This document shows positions 8,125-17,969 of a DNA stretch of 35,498 nucleotides, piece after piece. Position 1 is the stretch's first letter. Each line of letters starts with the position of its first letter. The DNA is from an uncultured Clostridia bacterium (GTDB lineage: Bacteria > Bacillota > Clostridia > Christensenellales > Borkfalkiaceae), in NCBI GenBank assembly GCA_949283125.1, contig CASDRK010000019.1:1-35498 (forward strand), written 5' to 3'. The notes under the pieces were generated by a model. The model worked only from the letters and a program-made list of their open reading frames with translations. It was not told where the DNA came from and ran no database searches. The position numbers and the translations under genes are program-made.

Positions 8125-10680
8125 TCAAAAGGTGTATTGACCCGCTTCGACAATGTGTTTTTGCCCGTCGGGGAGGATGACTTCCGCCGCGCAGTTAGAG
8201 GGAATAGTTACGGCATATGTGTAACCCTTTTGCGTCTTTTGCCAGCCGCAAGAAACTTTTCCGTATATGCTCTGATATTCCGCCTTTGCATAGGTTAAAC
8301 TGCCGCCCGGCTTGGGAGAAATGACGAATGCATTTTCGCCCGCCACCTTTATGCCGCACATGTCGCCCATCAGCCACTCGCACACGGCGCCCTTGGAATA
8401 GTGATTTAAGGAGGCTATGCCCTTGTCAGGCGTCATGTTGCCCTCCCAAGCTTCCCATATGGTGGTCGCGCCGTTCTTGGGCATGAACAGCCAGCCGGGC
8501 ATCTGCTCGTTTTCAAGCAGTTTATAGGCGTACTCCGTATCGAGCTCTTCAAGCACATTGAGTATGAACGGCGTGGACAAAAAACCCGTACCCAGCCGCC
8601 AGCCGTAGTTATCCAGGGCCTTTATGAGCCGCTTTTTTGCAAATTCCTCCTGCTCCTTTGTTAAAAGCCCCATATAGAGCGGACGGACAAGCTTGGCCTG
8701 CCTGTCGGTATCGAGCGTGAATTTGGGCTTTGTGACCATCTCCCGATAGGCGCGCTTTGCACCCTCGCTGTATTCCCCGATGCGGGCAAGTTCTTTATCG
8801 CATTTTTTGCCTAAAATTTCGGCAACTTCCAGCACCCGCTTTAAAGTGAAATATGTGTAAGCCGTAGATTCTTCGGGGTGGGGTGCGGCGAAGTCGTACC
8901 ACCTGAAGGCCATTACGTCGTTGGGCTCCGCCCATTCGCCGTATGACTGTCCCGCGTTCACCGCATACTTGCGGTTTTTACGCGAAATGCCCATGGGCTT
9001 TGCATATGGCCCGCCCCACCTGCCGGCGCGCTTTATCATAAAGTTTGCGTATTTAAGCATCCCCTCGTAATTTTCTTCCAGAATGCGCCTGTCGCCGTAC
9101 TTTTGATACATATACAGGGGGATATACACACCCGCGCATGCCCAGCCGACAGAGCCGTTCATCACCCACATGAACCAGTCTTCGTTGGCAAACGGGGCGA
9201 TCTGCGGCAGTCTGCCGCTCTTCCACTGTCTGTCAAAGATGTCGCGCACGTGCTTGCGGGCAAACGCCGCGTAATCGACCATATACGAGGCGGTGTTAAA
9301 GAACACCTCGCTGTCGCCCGTCCAGCCCATGCGCTCGCGCGTGGGACAGTCGGAGGGAAAATCGGTGGAGTTGCTCTTTAACGACCAGCGCGTTATATCG
9401 AAAAACTTGTTTATGAGCGGGTGCGAGCACCCGAATGCGGCCGTCTCTTCGAAGGCGCTGTACACGGCGACCGCCGTGAAATCCTCCTTTTTAAAGGGTA
9501 TGTCCGTATCCACCTGCGCATATTGAAAGCCGCCGTAAAAATATTTGGGCGCGTACTCATTTAAGCCATCTTTGCAGGTATAGTCTATCTCCTGCAGGGG
9601 CGTGCGCTTGCCCTTGTGTATGCACTGAATGTTTTTAAGCGTGAGCTCGCCGTCGTCGCCGAGCATCTCCCCGAGGGTGATATGAACCCTTTGCCCCTTG
9701 CGAGCGTTGAGCCTGAACGAAATATACCCCGAAAGGTTCTGCGGAAATTTGAGAACTTTTTTGCCCGACGGCGTAGTTATGATTTCAACTGGCGAAAACC
9801 TTTCCATCTCCTTTACGGCGACGTTATCGGACGCGGTGAGGTTGGCGGTATATTTTACGGCGACTGCCTTCCCCGAAAAAGTGGGAACCATGCGCGCATC
9901 CACCGATTCGCCGTCCTTTAAGTCGGCAAAGCGTATGCAGCCGTCGTTCGACCACGCCCAGCTTTCATCCGTGCATATGCGCGCGATTTTGCCGTCGGAC
10001 GCGGTGAGTTCGAGCTGCGCAAGAAGTTTTGTCTGCGTGCCGTAGGTGTTTCTTCTGCCCTTTGCCCCGTTGCTGCCGCGGTACCAGCCGTCGGCAAGCT
10101 CCGCCGTCATCACGTTTGCGCCGCCCCTTACAAACTCCGTCACGTCATACGTCTGATACTGGATGCGCCTGCGGTAATCGGTGGAACCGGGTGCGAATAT
10201 CTGCTCACCCGCCTTTTTGCCGTTGAGCTTTACTTCGTACAGGCCGCACGCCGTTACATACAGCCTTGCCTTGACAATATCGGTTGCGGTAAAATCTTTT
10301 TTGAAGCAGTCGACGGGATAACGCTTACTTTTATTTACCCGATAGCTGCCCGCTATCCACTTCGCCTTCCAGTCGTCGGGACTTAAAAGACCGTATTCGA
10401 AGAACGCCGTTGCGCCTTCGCCTTCTTTATCGTTTTCGTCCCACAGAGTGACCGTCCACTCCACCCTTTGGCGGGAAACGGGGTTTAAAGGATATTCGGC
10501 GCGCATGGTAGAAGAGTTTACTTTTCCGCTGTCCCACACCGTCTTGCCGTCCGATACGGCGACTATGCGGTATGCCGTCTGCTTCTTTCCGCCCTCGCAG
10601 TTCCACATGAGACGGGGATTTTTTATGTCGATGCCTACGGGGTTTATTAAATATTCCGTCTTTAAATTTATGGCTTTCAT
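8125..10680 (-). CDS. GH78 alpha-L-rhamnosidase, intracellular
   Basis: An 851-residue glycoside hydrolase family 78 enzyme that removes terminal alpha-L-rhamnose. N-terminal beta-sandwich domains cover roughly 1-410 (LxxDDWKAKWIAG, LYVTACGLYEVKLNG). The catalytic (alpha/alpha)6 barrel follows, with the hallmark DCPTRERMGWTGD at about 444-456 holding the acidic active-site residues. TTIWEAW and SLNHYSKGAVCEWL mark the late barrel with the second catalytic glutamate region, and a small C-terminal beta domain ends the protein. There is no signal peptide, so it acts on imported glycosides. Its ATG overlaps the upstream esterase stop as ATGA (10677-10680). With the GH3 enzyme it could strip rhamnosyl-glucosides stepwise. 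Confidence 0.95.
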   Translation of the reverse strand: MKAINLKTEYLINPVGIDIKNPRLMWNCEGGKKQTAYRIVAVSDGKTVWDSGKVNSSTMRAEYPLNPVSRQRVEWTVTLWDENDKEGEGATAFFEYGLLSPDDWKAKWIAGSYRVNKSKRYPVDCFKKDFTATDIVKARLYVTACGLYEVKLNGKKAGEQIFAPGSTDYRRRIQYQTYDVTEFVRGGANVMTAELADGWYRGSNGAKGRRNTYGTQTKLLAQLELTASDGKIARICTDESWAWSNDGCIRFADLKDGESVDARMVPTFSGKAVAVKYTANLTASDNVAVKEMERFSPVEIITTPSGKKVLKFPQNLSGYISFRLNARKGQRVHITLGEMLGDDGELTLKNIQCIHKGKRTPLQEIDYTCKDGLNEYAPKYFYGGFQYAQVDTDIPFKKEDFTAVAVYSAFEETAAFGCSHPLINKFFDITRWSLKSNSTDFPSDCPTRERMGWTGDSEVFFNTASYMVDYAAFARKHVRDIFDRQWKSGRLPQIAPFANEDWFMWVMNGSVGWACAGVYIPLYMYQKYGDRRILEENYEGMLKYANFMIKRAGRWGGPYAKPMGISRKNRKYAVNAGQSYGEWAEPNDVMAFRWYDFAAPHPEESTAYTYFTLKRVLEVAEILGKKCDKELARIGEYSEGAKRAYREMVTKPKFTLDTDRQAKLVRPLYMGLLTKEQEEFAKKRLIKALDNYGWRLGTGFLSTPFILNVLEELDTEYAYKLLENEQMPGWLFMPKNGATTIWEAWEGNMTPDKGIASLNHYSKGAVCEWLMGDMCGIKVAGENAFVISPKPGGSLTYAKAEYQSIYGKVSCGWQKTQKGYTYAVTIPSNCAAEVILPDGQKHIVEAGQYTF

Positions 10681-11627
10681 TGTTTTTCTCCGTTTTCTTT
10701 CCAGAATTTTACCGCCCTTTCCATCCAGCCTTCGGCGGGCGTGCCTGCCGCCGCGCCCCAGCCGTGAACGTTGCCTTCGACAGGCATAAGTTCATAAGGA
10801 ACGCCGTGGTCTTTGAGCGCTTCCGCCATCAAGATGCTGTTTTTGAATGATACGACGTTGTCTTCTCTGCACTGCCATATAAATGCGGGAGGATAGTCGC
10901 CCGTCACCTGTTTTTCAACCGAATACGCGTTCTGCGCGTTTATATCGCCCGCTCTTGCTCCCAGCAAATTTTTGCGGCTGCCGATATGCGTGTATTCCCC
11001 CATGGTTATCACGGGATAGCACAGTATTTCGGCTTCGGGCTTTTTGAGCCCGTATTTTGCATAGCCGAGACTTTTTGTGCCCCAGCAGGCGGCGAGATGT
11101 CCGCCCGCCGAAAAGCCGCACACCGCATAACTTGGCCCGACATTCCATTTGCCGCAGCCCGCAAATATATATCCGAGCGCGGCGGCAACGTCCTCCGCGG
11201 GATAAGCGCTGTCCGCTATTTTGCCTACGGTGTAGTTTACTATAAAGGCGTTATAGCCCAGCGCGTTGAACCTGAGCGCAGTGGAGTAACCCTCCACCAG
11301 CGAACACACGTCGCCGTAACCGCCGCCCGGCATGATGAGTACAAACGGAGCGCCCCCGCCGATAATAAACGCATATACTCCCGTATTTTTCCTTTTGAGC
11401 GGAATATAGAAAAAACTGCCGTTTTCGGCGCGTGTCCGCATTTTATTGAGCGAATCCGCCGTATCCAAAACGTTTATCGGGTAAAACCATGCAAGATTTT
11501 TTATTGAATATACCTGCATCAACGCCGCATACGGCCTGGGCGCTATCACGTATTTTTTGAAGGGCGCAAACTGTTTGCAGTGCCTTATGCTGTACAGCCG
11601 CGTACGCGGCGTAAACTGTTTTTTCAT
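10677..11627 (-). CDS. Alpha/beta-hydrolase, carbohydrate-esterase-like
   Basis: A 316-residue alpha/beta-hydrolase resembling the acetylxylan-esterase-like/BD-FAE group. The oxyanion-hole motif PGGGYGDVC is near 100-108, the nucleophile elbow GFSAGGHLAA gives Ser173, the acid is probably Asp256 (CREDNVVSF) and the base His288 (EGNVHGWG). About 60 N-terminal residues precede the fold and show no clear signal peptide. It starts 3 bases after the preceding esterase gene and overlaps the rhamnosidase by 4. Its probable job is removing acetyl or aromatic esters from the imported glycoside so that GH78 can act. The exact ester is unknown. Confidence 0.8.
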   Translation of the reverse strand: MKKQFTPRTRLYSIRHCKQFAPFKKYVIAPRPYAALMQVYSIKNLAWFYPINVLDTADSLNKMRTRAENGSFFYIPLKRKNTGVYAFIIGGGAPFVLIMPGGGYGDVCSLVEGYSTALRFNALGYNAFIVNYTVGKIADSAYPAEDVAAALGYIFAGCGKWNVGPSYAVCGFSAGGHLAACWGTKSLGYAKYGLKKPEAEILCYPVITMGEYTHIGSRKNLLGARAGDINAQNAYSVEKQVTGDYPPAFIWQCREDNVVSFKNSILMAEALKDHGVPYELMPVEGNVHGWGAAAGTPAEGWMERAVKFWKENGEKQ

Positions 11628-11630
11628 AAT

Positions 11631-12437
11631 TTATTTTACAAATTCGTACAGATACTCTTCCATTCTCGGCGTCCACCATTCAAGGTAGCCCGCCTTTGTG
11701 GGGTGAATTGCGTCCGCCATATACAGCGAACGCTGCTCTTCCGTTATATTGTTGAACGCTTCGTCGGTGTACAGATCGATAACGCCTACGCCGTATTCTT
11801 GTTGAAGTTCACCAAGCGCGTCAACCATAGCAGAATACGGTTCGCTTTCATAATACGAGTTCGTATAAAAAACTACAGGACAATCCCACGTATCGCCAAC
11901 ATACTCGATTATGTATTCAATCGCGCCGCACACCGTGGAAGTATTGTAACTTTGCGCGTCCTTTCCCGCAACTTCGCCCAAGGGCTTATTTTGGGTAGCG
12001 TCGTTGGTGGAGAGCTGGCATATAAACAAATCGAAGCGCACCCCTTTATCCAACTTTTCCATGCGGGATATGTACGAATTATTGCCGTCTGAAAGCGTTG
12101 TGCCGCTGACCGCCTCTTTAACAAAATTTGTGCCGTCGCGCTTTGCAATATAATCTGCAAACGACACGCCCTGCGAATAAGCGCCGTATGTCACCGACGA
12201 GCCGAGGTAGAGAATATTCATGCCTTTTAGCGGACTATCTTCAAGTTCCCCGACATTTTCAACGCTGTACCGCTCATCGTTGCCCGCAAGTTTGGCAATG
12301 CGCATATCGAACAGACCGCCGAACGGCGGTATGCCCCACAAGCTGCCCGCGACGAGCAAACCTATAAGACAAGCAGCAAGCAGAAATGCGACGCTAGAAG
12401 ATATTATGATTGCAATCTTCTTTTTAGATTTTTTCAT
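11631..12437 (-). CDS. Membrane-anchored SGNH/GDSL hydrolase
   Basis: An SGNH-fold esterase of 268 residues, starting at the ATG (MKKSKKKIAIIISSS) that overlaps the preceding stop as ATGA; a GTG four codons earlier is possible. An N-terminal positive patch and one hydrophobic helix (about residues 6-32) anchor it with the catalytic domain outside. The four SGNH blocks are visible: Ser in ILYLGSSVTYGA, Gly in AVSGTTL, Asn in CQLSTNDA and Asp-His in ADAIHPTKAGY. Such enzymes deacylate sugars. Being outside, it may act before uptake, in contrast to the soluble SGNH protein encoded just upstream. Confidence 0.83.
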   Translation of the reverse strand: MKKSKKKIAIIISSSVAFLLAACLIGLLVAGSLWGIPPFGGLFDMRIAKLAGNDERYSVENVGELEDSPLKGMNILYLGSSVTYGAYSQGVSFADYIAKRDGTNFVKEAVSGTTLSDGNNSYISRMEKLDKGVRFDLFICQLSTNDATQNKPLGEVAGKDAQSYNTSTVCGAIEYIIEYVGDTWDCPVVFYTNSYYESEPYSAMVDALGELQQEYGVGVIDLYTDEAFNNITEEQRSLYMADAIHPTKAGYLEWWTPRMEEYLYEFVK

Positions 12438-13069
12438 CTGCGCAGCCACTTAAAATCATACCTGTCTATCAGATTTTCGATTGCGGGCTTTATATATTTT
12501 TCGCACCACAGCAACTGTCCCCTGCGATTGAGGTGTATTCCGTCTTCGACGAAAAGTTCCTCCGCGTAATTTTTGCCGTCGAAAGTCATCTCTTCGGCAT
12601 TCACGAACGTCATATAGTCGTACCTCGAGCACAGCTCCTCGAGGGCGGCGTTTATCCTGCGCGTGAGCGCGGCATACACGCTTCTGCCGGGGAGCAGGAG
12701 GCCGCTCATCACAACAAAATGCGCGTCCGGCAAACGTTTGTGAAAGGCGGCAAACATGTACTCCTTATACCGCATGCACGCCCTCACCTTGTCTTCGTCG
12801 CCGCCGGAAAGGCAGATGTAGTCGTTAGAACCCGTCTGAAAGAACACTGCAGCGGGGTCATACGCATACAGCAGCGCGCCCGCGCGTTCGACGAGGTCCT
12901 TATCCGTGCTGCCGCCGAAGCCGTGGTTCTGCACCCTGTACTCCGCAAGGTCGCTTTCCATCTCCGTCCACAGGCGGAAGTTGGAAGCTCCGTAAAACAC
13001 TATTTCGCCCTTGCTCTTATCCGCGTCGTACCTTAAAGTGATTTCTTTCTGTTCGCAGTCAAAACTCAT
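12434..13069 (-). CDS. Soluble SGNH/GDSL hydrolase
   Basis: A 211-residue SGNH hydrolase. The ATG at 13069 is preferred over an upstream in-frame start because AGGAG lies 8 bases before it and the upstream extension is low-complexity. Motifs: Ser in IVFYGASNFRLW, Gly in HGFGGSTDKD, Asn in FQTGSNDYI and the Asp-His pair in VEDGIHLNRRGQ. There is no signal sequence, so it is cytoplasmic. It is the second of three esterase-like proteins in a row, pointing to a heavily acylated substrate such as an acetylated or phenolic rhamnoside. Confidence 0.85.
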   Translation of the reverse strand: MSFDCEQKEITLRYDADKSKGEIVFYGASNFRLWTEMESDLAEYRVQNHGFGGSTDKDLVERAGALLYAYDPAAVFFQTGSNDYICLSGGDEDKVRACMRYKEYMFAAFHKRLPDAHFVVMSGLLLPGRSVYAALTRRINAALEELCSRYDYMTFVNAEEMTFDGKNYAEELFVEDGIHLNRRGQLLWCEKYIKPAIENLIDRYDFKWLRR

Positions 13070-13100
13070 TATTTTCTCCTTGAACACTCTGTCCGGACGT

Positions 13101-13134
13101 GCCTGGGGGCGGATTTGCCGTTTTCCGCCCAGGC
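13101..13134 (-). promoter_or_regulatory. Hairpin between symporter and SGNH hydrolase genes
   Basis: In the 73-base gap, GCCTGGG-GGCGGA pairs with TCCGCCCAGGC except for a two-base bulge, giving an 11-bp stem with a 10-base loop. No U run follows on the minus strand. It may be an intercistronic processing or stabilising element. Evidence is structural only. Confidence 0.35.
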
Positions 13135-13142
13135 GGCCGCCT

Positions 13143-15380
13143 TCAGGACAAATACAGCCTCCAATTTTTGCCGGCAAAGCGGCTGTTCACGGCATAAAGT
13201 TCGCGTTTAAGTTGTCCCTTTATCTCCTTGATTTCCAGTTTAAGCCGCAAAATATTTTCTTCTGCGGATATTACGGGCGAATAGTCATAATCGAAACTGC
13301 CCGCAGCGCCTTGTTTTTTCCATAGTGCGCGTTCCTTTCTGCCCTGCGCCATGCAGTCTTTGATCTGCCCTTTCATCTGCTTTATCTGTAAGCGACGCTC
13401 GTCGATGCGTGAGCCGAAATCGTTTCTTGCTTCAAGAAGCGCCGTCATCCTTTCGTTGCAGAACAGGCCTTTGGCCGTCTCGATTTTCCAGCTGTACTCG
13501 TCGCGCATGGCGGCTATCTTTTTGCGCGCTTCATACTTTTCGCGCTGTCCGGGCGTCATCTTGTCAAGTTTTGCCGCCAACTTGTCAGCTGCAAGTTTAG
13601 CCTTTTCGTCCGCCTTTATCTTGGCGAGCCGCTCTTTTTCGGCCTGTTTTTCCTGCTTTATGCGCACGGCTTCGATATGTTTTTCAAGCTCGGTGTTGTA
13701 GTCGAGCCCTTTCTTTTCGCAGCGCTCTTTGAGCTCGCGGCGATAAATTTCTTCCGCTTCCGCATCAAGTTGTCTTTGCTCTTCGGCGGCGCGCACTTCG
13801 GGCTCCACCCAGACTTCGCCCCTCGCTTCGCATTCGGCCTTCTGACGGGCGCGGATAAAGACGAGCTTTTTATCCACCGTCTTTTCAACGGTTACGGGAA
13901 TGAGCATTAATGCGTACACAAGGCTTGAAATCGATTCGATACCCACAAAGAAGAGTATGAACGCGGTATTTACGGCTTCCGACTGGTTTACCGCAATTGT
14001 GTATACGCCGTCGGCGGCAGCCTTGAGCTGTGAGGGGTCTATCTGAAGGGTATAGCCGAGAGCAGCAATTTCTGCAAGCACCTGCTGCAGCGTTGCGGCG
14101 TCGGCGGTGAAGGGCTGAACATAGCCCGCAGCGGTTATGCCACCGTTGAATATGCCCGTAACAAAACCTGCGGCAGCCGTGAGTATTACGGAATAGACCG
14201 ACATTGCCACACCGTCGCAGCGGAAGCCGTTCTTCCACTCCAGGTTATCCAGAGCATCGGAGAACAGCGCCATGAACACATAGGAACAGGGCAGTCCGCC
14301 GATATTCTTTATGAACTGACCGACGAGCACTATGGGCATATTTGCGGGAGCCATCCAGCAAATCGCAGACCCGACCGCAAGGATGAGGAAGCCACAGACG
14401 GTGATATTCTTTTTGCCGAATTTTTTGGCGAGCGGCCACACGGCGAAGATGCCTATACCCATGGGTATGCCGCCGAGAACGGAGACGAGCGTCTGCGTTA
14501 TGCCATCGGAATATGTACCCAAAACGTAGTTGCAGTAGTAGGGCAGCGAAATATTTTTCAGTTGCGTGGTGAGCGTATTCAAAAGGAAATATACAAGGAG
14601 GAGCAGCATGTATTTATCGGTAAATATCGCCTTGAGCTGCAGAGTGAAGGGCAGTTTCTTTTCCTCTTGCCCGTTGCTCTCCGCCGTGACGCGCTCCTTG
14701 GTGAAGTAGTATTCCACAAGCACAAGGGGCAGCGTTACGCACGAAAGCACGCTCATGGTTATTATCCACATGGTCTTGCTGGTGCCGAGCGCGGGCATTA
14801 TGAGCATGGGGAAGACGAGAGCTACCAGTATGCCGCTCATCATTATAGAAGAAATATTATTGAACACCGCCAGCACGCCGCGCTGGGAGGTGTTGCGCGT
14901 AGACAGCGGCACCATCAGATTATGGCTCATGTTGTATATGGTGTAGGCTATGGAATAGTACAAATTGTACGAAAGCATGACCCATACCACCTGAAGGGTG
15001 ACGTTGCCCGAGGGCACCACAAAGAGCAGCACGCCCGCAACGGTTAAAAGCGGCGCGGAAAGCAGCAGCCACGGCCGCGCCTTGCCATGCTTGGTGCGCG
15101 TGCGGTCGATGACGGCGCCCATTATCACGTTGGTTATGGCGTCGATTATCTTTGAGATGACGGGGAATATTACAAGAAACATTCCTCCCCAAAGCGTGCC
15201 GAGACCTAAAACGTCGGTATAGTAGACGTTGAGGTAAGTTGCCATTACGGCGTTGAAAAGGAGCGCGCCGCAGGGACCCGCAAGGTAGCCCAGCCATTTC
15301 TCCTTTCCCGTCACGTTCTGCGATTTCAATTTGCTGTTGAAAATTCTTGCGTCGAGCATCTTCCCCGCAGTCGCCATCAT
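13143..15380 (-). CDS. GPH-family glycoside symporter with long charged C-terminal tail
   Basis: A 745-residue major-facilitator transporter of the glycoside-pentoside-hexuronide:cation symporter family. About 12 hydrophobic segments fill residues 30-505. The family signature is [20 protein letters not shown] after the second helix pair. GPH members are usually 450-550 residues. Here some 240 residues follow the last helix ([16 protein letters not shown]), rich in Lys, Glu, Arg and Ala with heptad-like stretches ([20 protein letters not shown]), predicting cytoplasmic coiled coil, and ending in [12 protein letters not shown]. Its ATG overlaps the GH3 stop (ATGA) and is preceded by GGAGGAG. 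It is the only sugar transporter in the cluster and presumably imports the intact rhamnosyl-glucoside. Confidence 0.88.
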   Translation of the reverse strand: MMATAGKMLDARIFNSKLKSQNVTGKEKWLGYLAGPCGALLFNAVMATYLNVYYTDVLGLGTLWGGMFLVIFPVISKIIDAITNVIMGAVIDRTRTKHGKARPWLLLSAPLLTVAGVLLFVVPSGNVTLQVVWVMLSYNLYYSIAYTIYNMSHNLMVPLSTRNTSQRGVLAVFNNISSIMMSGILVALVFPMLIMPALGTSKTMWIITMSVLSCVTLPLVLVEYYFTKERVTAESNGQEEKKLPFTLQLKAIFTDKYMLLLLVYFLLNTLTTQLKNISLPYYCNYVLGTYSDGITQTLVSVLGGIPMGIGIFAVWPLAKKFGKKNITVCGFLILAVGSAICWMAPANMPIVLVGQFIKNIGGLPCSYVFMALFSDALDNLEWKNGFRCDGVAMSVYSVILTAAAGFVTGIFNGGITAAGYVQPFTADAATLQQVLAEIAALGYTLQIDPSQLKAAADGVYTIAVNQSEAVNTAFILFFVGIESISSLVYALMLIPVTVEKTVDKKLVFIRARQKAECEARGEVWVEPEVRAAEEQRQLDAEAEEIYRRELKERCEKKGLDYNTELEKHIEAVRIKQEKQAEKERLAKIKADEKAKLAADKLAAKLDKMTPGQREKYEARKKIAAMRDEYSWKIETAKGLFCNERMTALLEARNDFGSRIDERRLQIKQMKGQIKDCMAQGRKERALWKKQGAAGSFDYDYSPVISAEENILRLKLEIKEIKGQLKRELYAVNSRFAGKNWRLYLS

Positions 15381-17821
15381 CTGTTCTCCTCCTCTTCCTT
15401 CGGCAATTTCGGTGCTTTTATTTTAGTGCAGAAGCACTTTATTCCCCTGATTATATGTCCGTTGGCAAGCTCCATAAACCCCTGTGCAAAGTTATAAGGC
15501 ATAGATTTTCCCGCAGACATCGACATGGATATGAGCGAATTGCTTTCAAGAATTCTTTTCATGAAGTGCGCGCCCTTGATTTTATTGTCCCGTTCGGGAC
15601 CTTCGGGCAATCTGCGCGCCGCCCTCATCTGTCTGTTCGCAACGCCCAGAACCGCGGAATAGAGTATTCTGCCCATAATCCCCGCGTCCGCCAGACATGA
15701 AAAACGGCTTTCCAAAGTTATTGGCTTTGCCGGAACAGCTTCCGGCACGGGCATTCCGCACAGCTCGCAAAACAGCGCGTCGGTGACGCGGGTCACGGCC
15801 GCGCGGCCGTAAATTTCCATTGCCGCGGGGGAATATATCCCCTCCGCGCTCTCCCCTTCCACACAGGTATCCGCGTAATATATGGGGGTGAAAGCGTCTT
15901 TGCACAGCTCCAGCCTGTACCTGCCGCCCTCCACCTGCCATCCGCCGGCCGCGACGTTGTAGAATGCGAGGTCGGAGACGGGTATCTCCAGACGGACGCG
16001 CTCGCTGCGCCCCGCCGGCAGGCGGACTTTTTTAAAGGCCTTGAGCTCCCTGACCGGCCTGAACACGGCCGACGCGGGCAGACCGGCATACACCTGCACG
16101 ACTTCGGCGCCGTCCGCGTCGCCGACGTTCGTCACGGTGCAGGACACCGCGATTTTTTCGCCCGAGCGGGCAACGGTGCAGTCGGAATATTCAAACCGGG
16201 TATAAGACAGGCCGTACCCGAAGGGATAGCGCACCCTTTTGCCGGCCGTGGCGTAATAGCGGTATCCAACGAATATGCCGTCCTTATACGTCTCGTTTTC
16301 GGCCTTCCCGAAGGTCACGGCCGAGGGCACGTCGCCGTAGCGGACGGGCCACGTTTCCGCCAGCCTGCCCGAAGGATTTGCCCTGCCGAACAACAGGTTT
16401 GCGCACGCCCTGCCGCCGCTCTGCCCGGGCAGATACATGTTGAGTATCGCGCCCGCCTTATCTGCAAACGGCAGTTCCACGGGAGCGCCGCCGAACAGAA
16501 CGACGACGACCTTTTTGCCCGTCCCGCAAAGCGCGTCGATGAGCGCAAGCTGATTTTCGGGCAGGCGCATATTTTCGCGGTCACAGCCCTCGCTCTCCAC
16601 ATAGTCCGTAAGCCCCGCAAAAATCAGAATTTTTTCATACCCTTCTGAAAGCGCGAGCGCTTCGTCGATATATTTTTGTTCCGTGCGCGTATTGCTTTCG
16701 GCATATCCGCGGGCGAACTTATATTTTATGCCCATATTGCCGAAGGCTTCCTTAGGCGTGGTTATGCGGGTGGGATTTATCATCGAACTGCCCGCGCCCT
16801 GATAGCGCATCTTTTCAAACAGCTCGCCGCACACGCACAGCTCCCCGCCTTCGTCAAGGGGCAGAACGCCGTCGTTTTTCAAGAGCACGGCGCAGTCTTC
16901 GGCAATCTCGCAGGCGAGGCGGTCATGCGCTTCAAAATCGCAGTCATCGGCAAATTTCTTGGCATATTTTTCCACCATGTTCAGCACGTTTTCAACGGCC
17001 CTGTCCAGATCTTCCATGGCGAGCGTGCCGTCCTTTATGCCGTCCAAAATCCATTTGCGGCATATGGCCGTGTCGCCGGGCATTTCCAGATCGAGCCCCG
17101 CCCGCAGCCCCGCAAGGCGGTCGTGCGTCGCGCCCCAGTCGGTCATCACAAGCCCGTCAAATCCCCATTCGTTGCGGAGCACGTCGGTTAAAAGCCACTT
17201 GTTCTGCGAGCAATACACGCCGTTTATTGCGTTATAGGCGCACATCATCGTGGCCGGGCGGCTCTCCCTGACTATGATTTCAAACACTTTTAAATATATT
17301 TCGCGGATGGCGCGCATATCGGCCATGCTGTTGCCCATAAAGCGGCAGTTTTCGGAATTGTTCATGGCAAAGTGCTTTACGGAAACGCCCACGCCCTCGC
17401 CCTGTATGCCGTTGACTTCGGCGGCAGCCATTTTTCCCGCAAGGTACGGGTCTTCGGAAAAGTATTCAAAGTTGCGCCCGGCCACGGGGTTGCGCTTGAT
17501 ATTTGCGCCAGGGCCGAGCACTACGTGAATGCCGTATTTGTGAGCTTCTTTGCCGATCGCCCGACCGATTTTATAGGAGTTTTCCGGGTTCCAGCTTGAA
17601 GCGACAGTTGCCGCCGTGGGGAAAGCCGTTGCGGGAAGGCTGCCCGTTACGCCGTTATCCCCGCCCTCCGTCTGCACGCGCAGCCCGTGGGGGCCGTCCG
17701 ACATGCGGAGCGAAGGTATGCCCAGACGGGGCACCGGGTTTGTGTACATAAAATCCGTGCCGGCCACGAGCGCGGCCTTTTCCTCCACGGTGAGTTGCTT
17801 AATCGTTCCTTGGATATCCAT
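15377..17821 (-). CDS. GH3 beta-glucosidase-like enzyme, intracellular
   Basis: An 814-residue glycoside hydrolase family 3 protein, first gene of the divergent cluster. The TIM-barrel part holds [21 protein letters not shown] and the nucleophile D228 in [15 protein letters not shown]. The alpha/beta sandwich domain follows ([10 protein letters not shown] carries the likely general acid), then a fibronectin-III-like domain around 560-680. A C-terminal stretch of about 120 residues follows, with basic and hydrophobic patches, beyond the usual GH3 end. There is no signal peptide. GH3 enzymes release terminal beta-glucose or beta-xylose; beside GH78 a beta-glucosidase is the natural reading. The start has a GGGGT purine run upstream and a TATAAT box further up. 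Confidence 0.9.
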   Translation of the reverse strand: MDIQGTIKQLTVEEKAALVAGTDFMYTNPVPRLGIPSLRMSDGPHGLRVQTEGGDNGVTGSLPATAFPTAATVASSWNPENSYKIGRAIGKEAHKYGIHVVLGPGANIKRNPVAGRNFEYFSEDPYLAGKMAAAEVNGIQGEGVGVSVKHFAMNNSENCRFMGNSMADMRAIREIYLKVFEIIVRESRPATMMCAYNAINGVYCSQNKWLLTDVLRNEWGFDGLVMTDWGATHDRLAGLRAGLDLEMPGDTAICRKWILDGIKDGTLAMEDLDRAVENVLNMVEKYAKKFADDCDFEAHDRLACEIAEDCAVLLKNDGVLPLDEGGELCVCGELFEKMRYQGAGSSMINPTRITTPKEAFGNMGIKYKFARGYAESNTRTEQKYIDEALALSEGYEKILIFAGLTDYVESEGCDRENMRLPENQLALIDALCGTGKKVVVVLFGGAPVELPFADKAGAILNMYLPGQSGGRACANLLFGRANPSGRLAETWPVRYGDVPSAVTFGKAENETYKDGIFVGYRYYATAGKRVRYPFGYGLSYTRFEYSDCTVARSGEKIAVSCTVTNVGDADGAEVVQVYAGLPASAVFRPVRELKAFKKVRLPAGRSERVRLEIPVSDLAFYNVAAGGWQVEGGRYRLELCKDAFTPIYYADTCVEGESAEGIYSPAAMEIYGRAAVTRVTDALFCELCGMPVPEAVPAKPITLESRFSCLADAGIMGRILYSAVLGVANRQMRAARRLPEGPERDNKIKGAHFMKRILESNSLISMSMSAGKSMPYNFAQGFMELANGHIIRGIKCFCTKIKAPKLPKEEEENR

Positions 17822-17856
17822 TGCTCAAACCCCACTTTTTTTGTTATTGCAAAACA

Positions 17857-17862
17857 ATTATA
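17857..17862 (-). promoter_or_regulatory. -10 box of the rhamnoside operon
   Basis: On the minus strand TATAAT lies about 35 bases before the GH3 ATG. The expected -35 position is A-rich (AAGCAA-like) with no TTGACA. A good -10 with a poor -35 is what is expected of a promoter that needs an activator, in keeping with the divergent AraC-type gene. Confidence 0.6.
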
Positions 17863-17883
17863 TCACGTTTATTTTTTATTTGC

Positions 17884-17912
17884 TTTACATATCTGTATCG
17901 ACATGCTAAAAT
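17884..17912 (+). promoter_or_regulatory. Promoter of the AraC-type regulator
   Basis: TTTACA (17884-17889), a 17-base spacer ending in TGC, and TAAAAT (17907-17912) form a good sigma-70-like promoter with an extended -10. It faces away from the GH3 promoter, and the two lie back to back within about 55 bases, so one bound regulator could control both. Confidence 0.7.
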
Positions 17913-17933
17913 TTGTATCAGAATTTGCAATCT

Positions 17934-17953
17934 GCGCGCGGCATGCCGCGCGC
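17934..17953. promoter_or_regulatory. 20-bp perfect palindrome in the regulator leader
   Basis: GCGCGCGGCA followed by its exact complement, with no spacer, lies about 20 bases downstream of the regulator's -10 box and 16 bases before its ATG. A hairpin here would need an internal loop. As DNA it is a perfect two-fold site, possibly an autoregulatory operator. No second copy was noticed nearby. Confidence 0.4.
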
Positions 17954-17969
17954 CGGGGAAGATGCGGAC

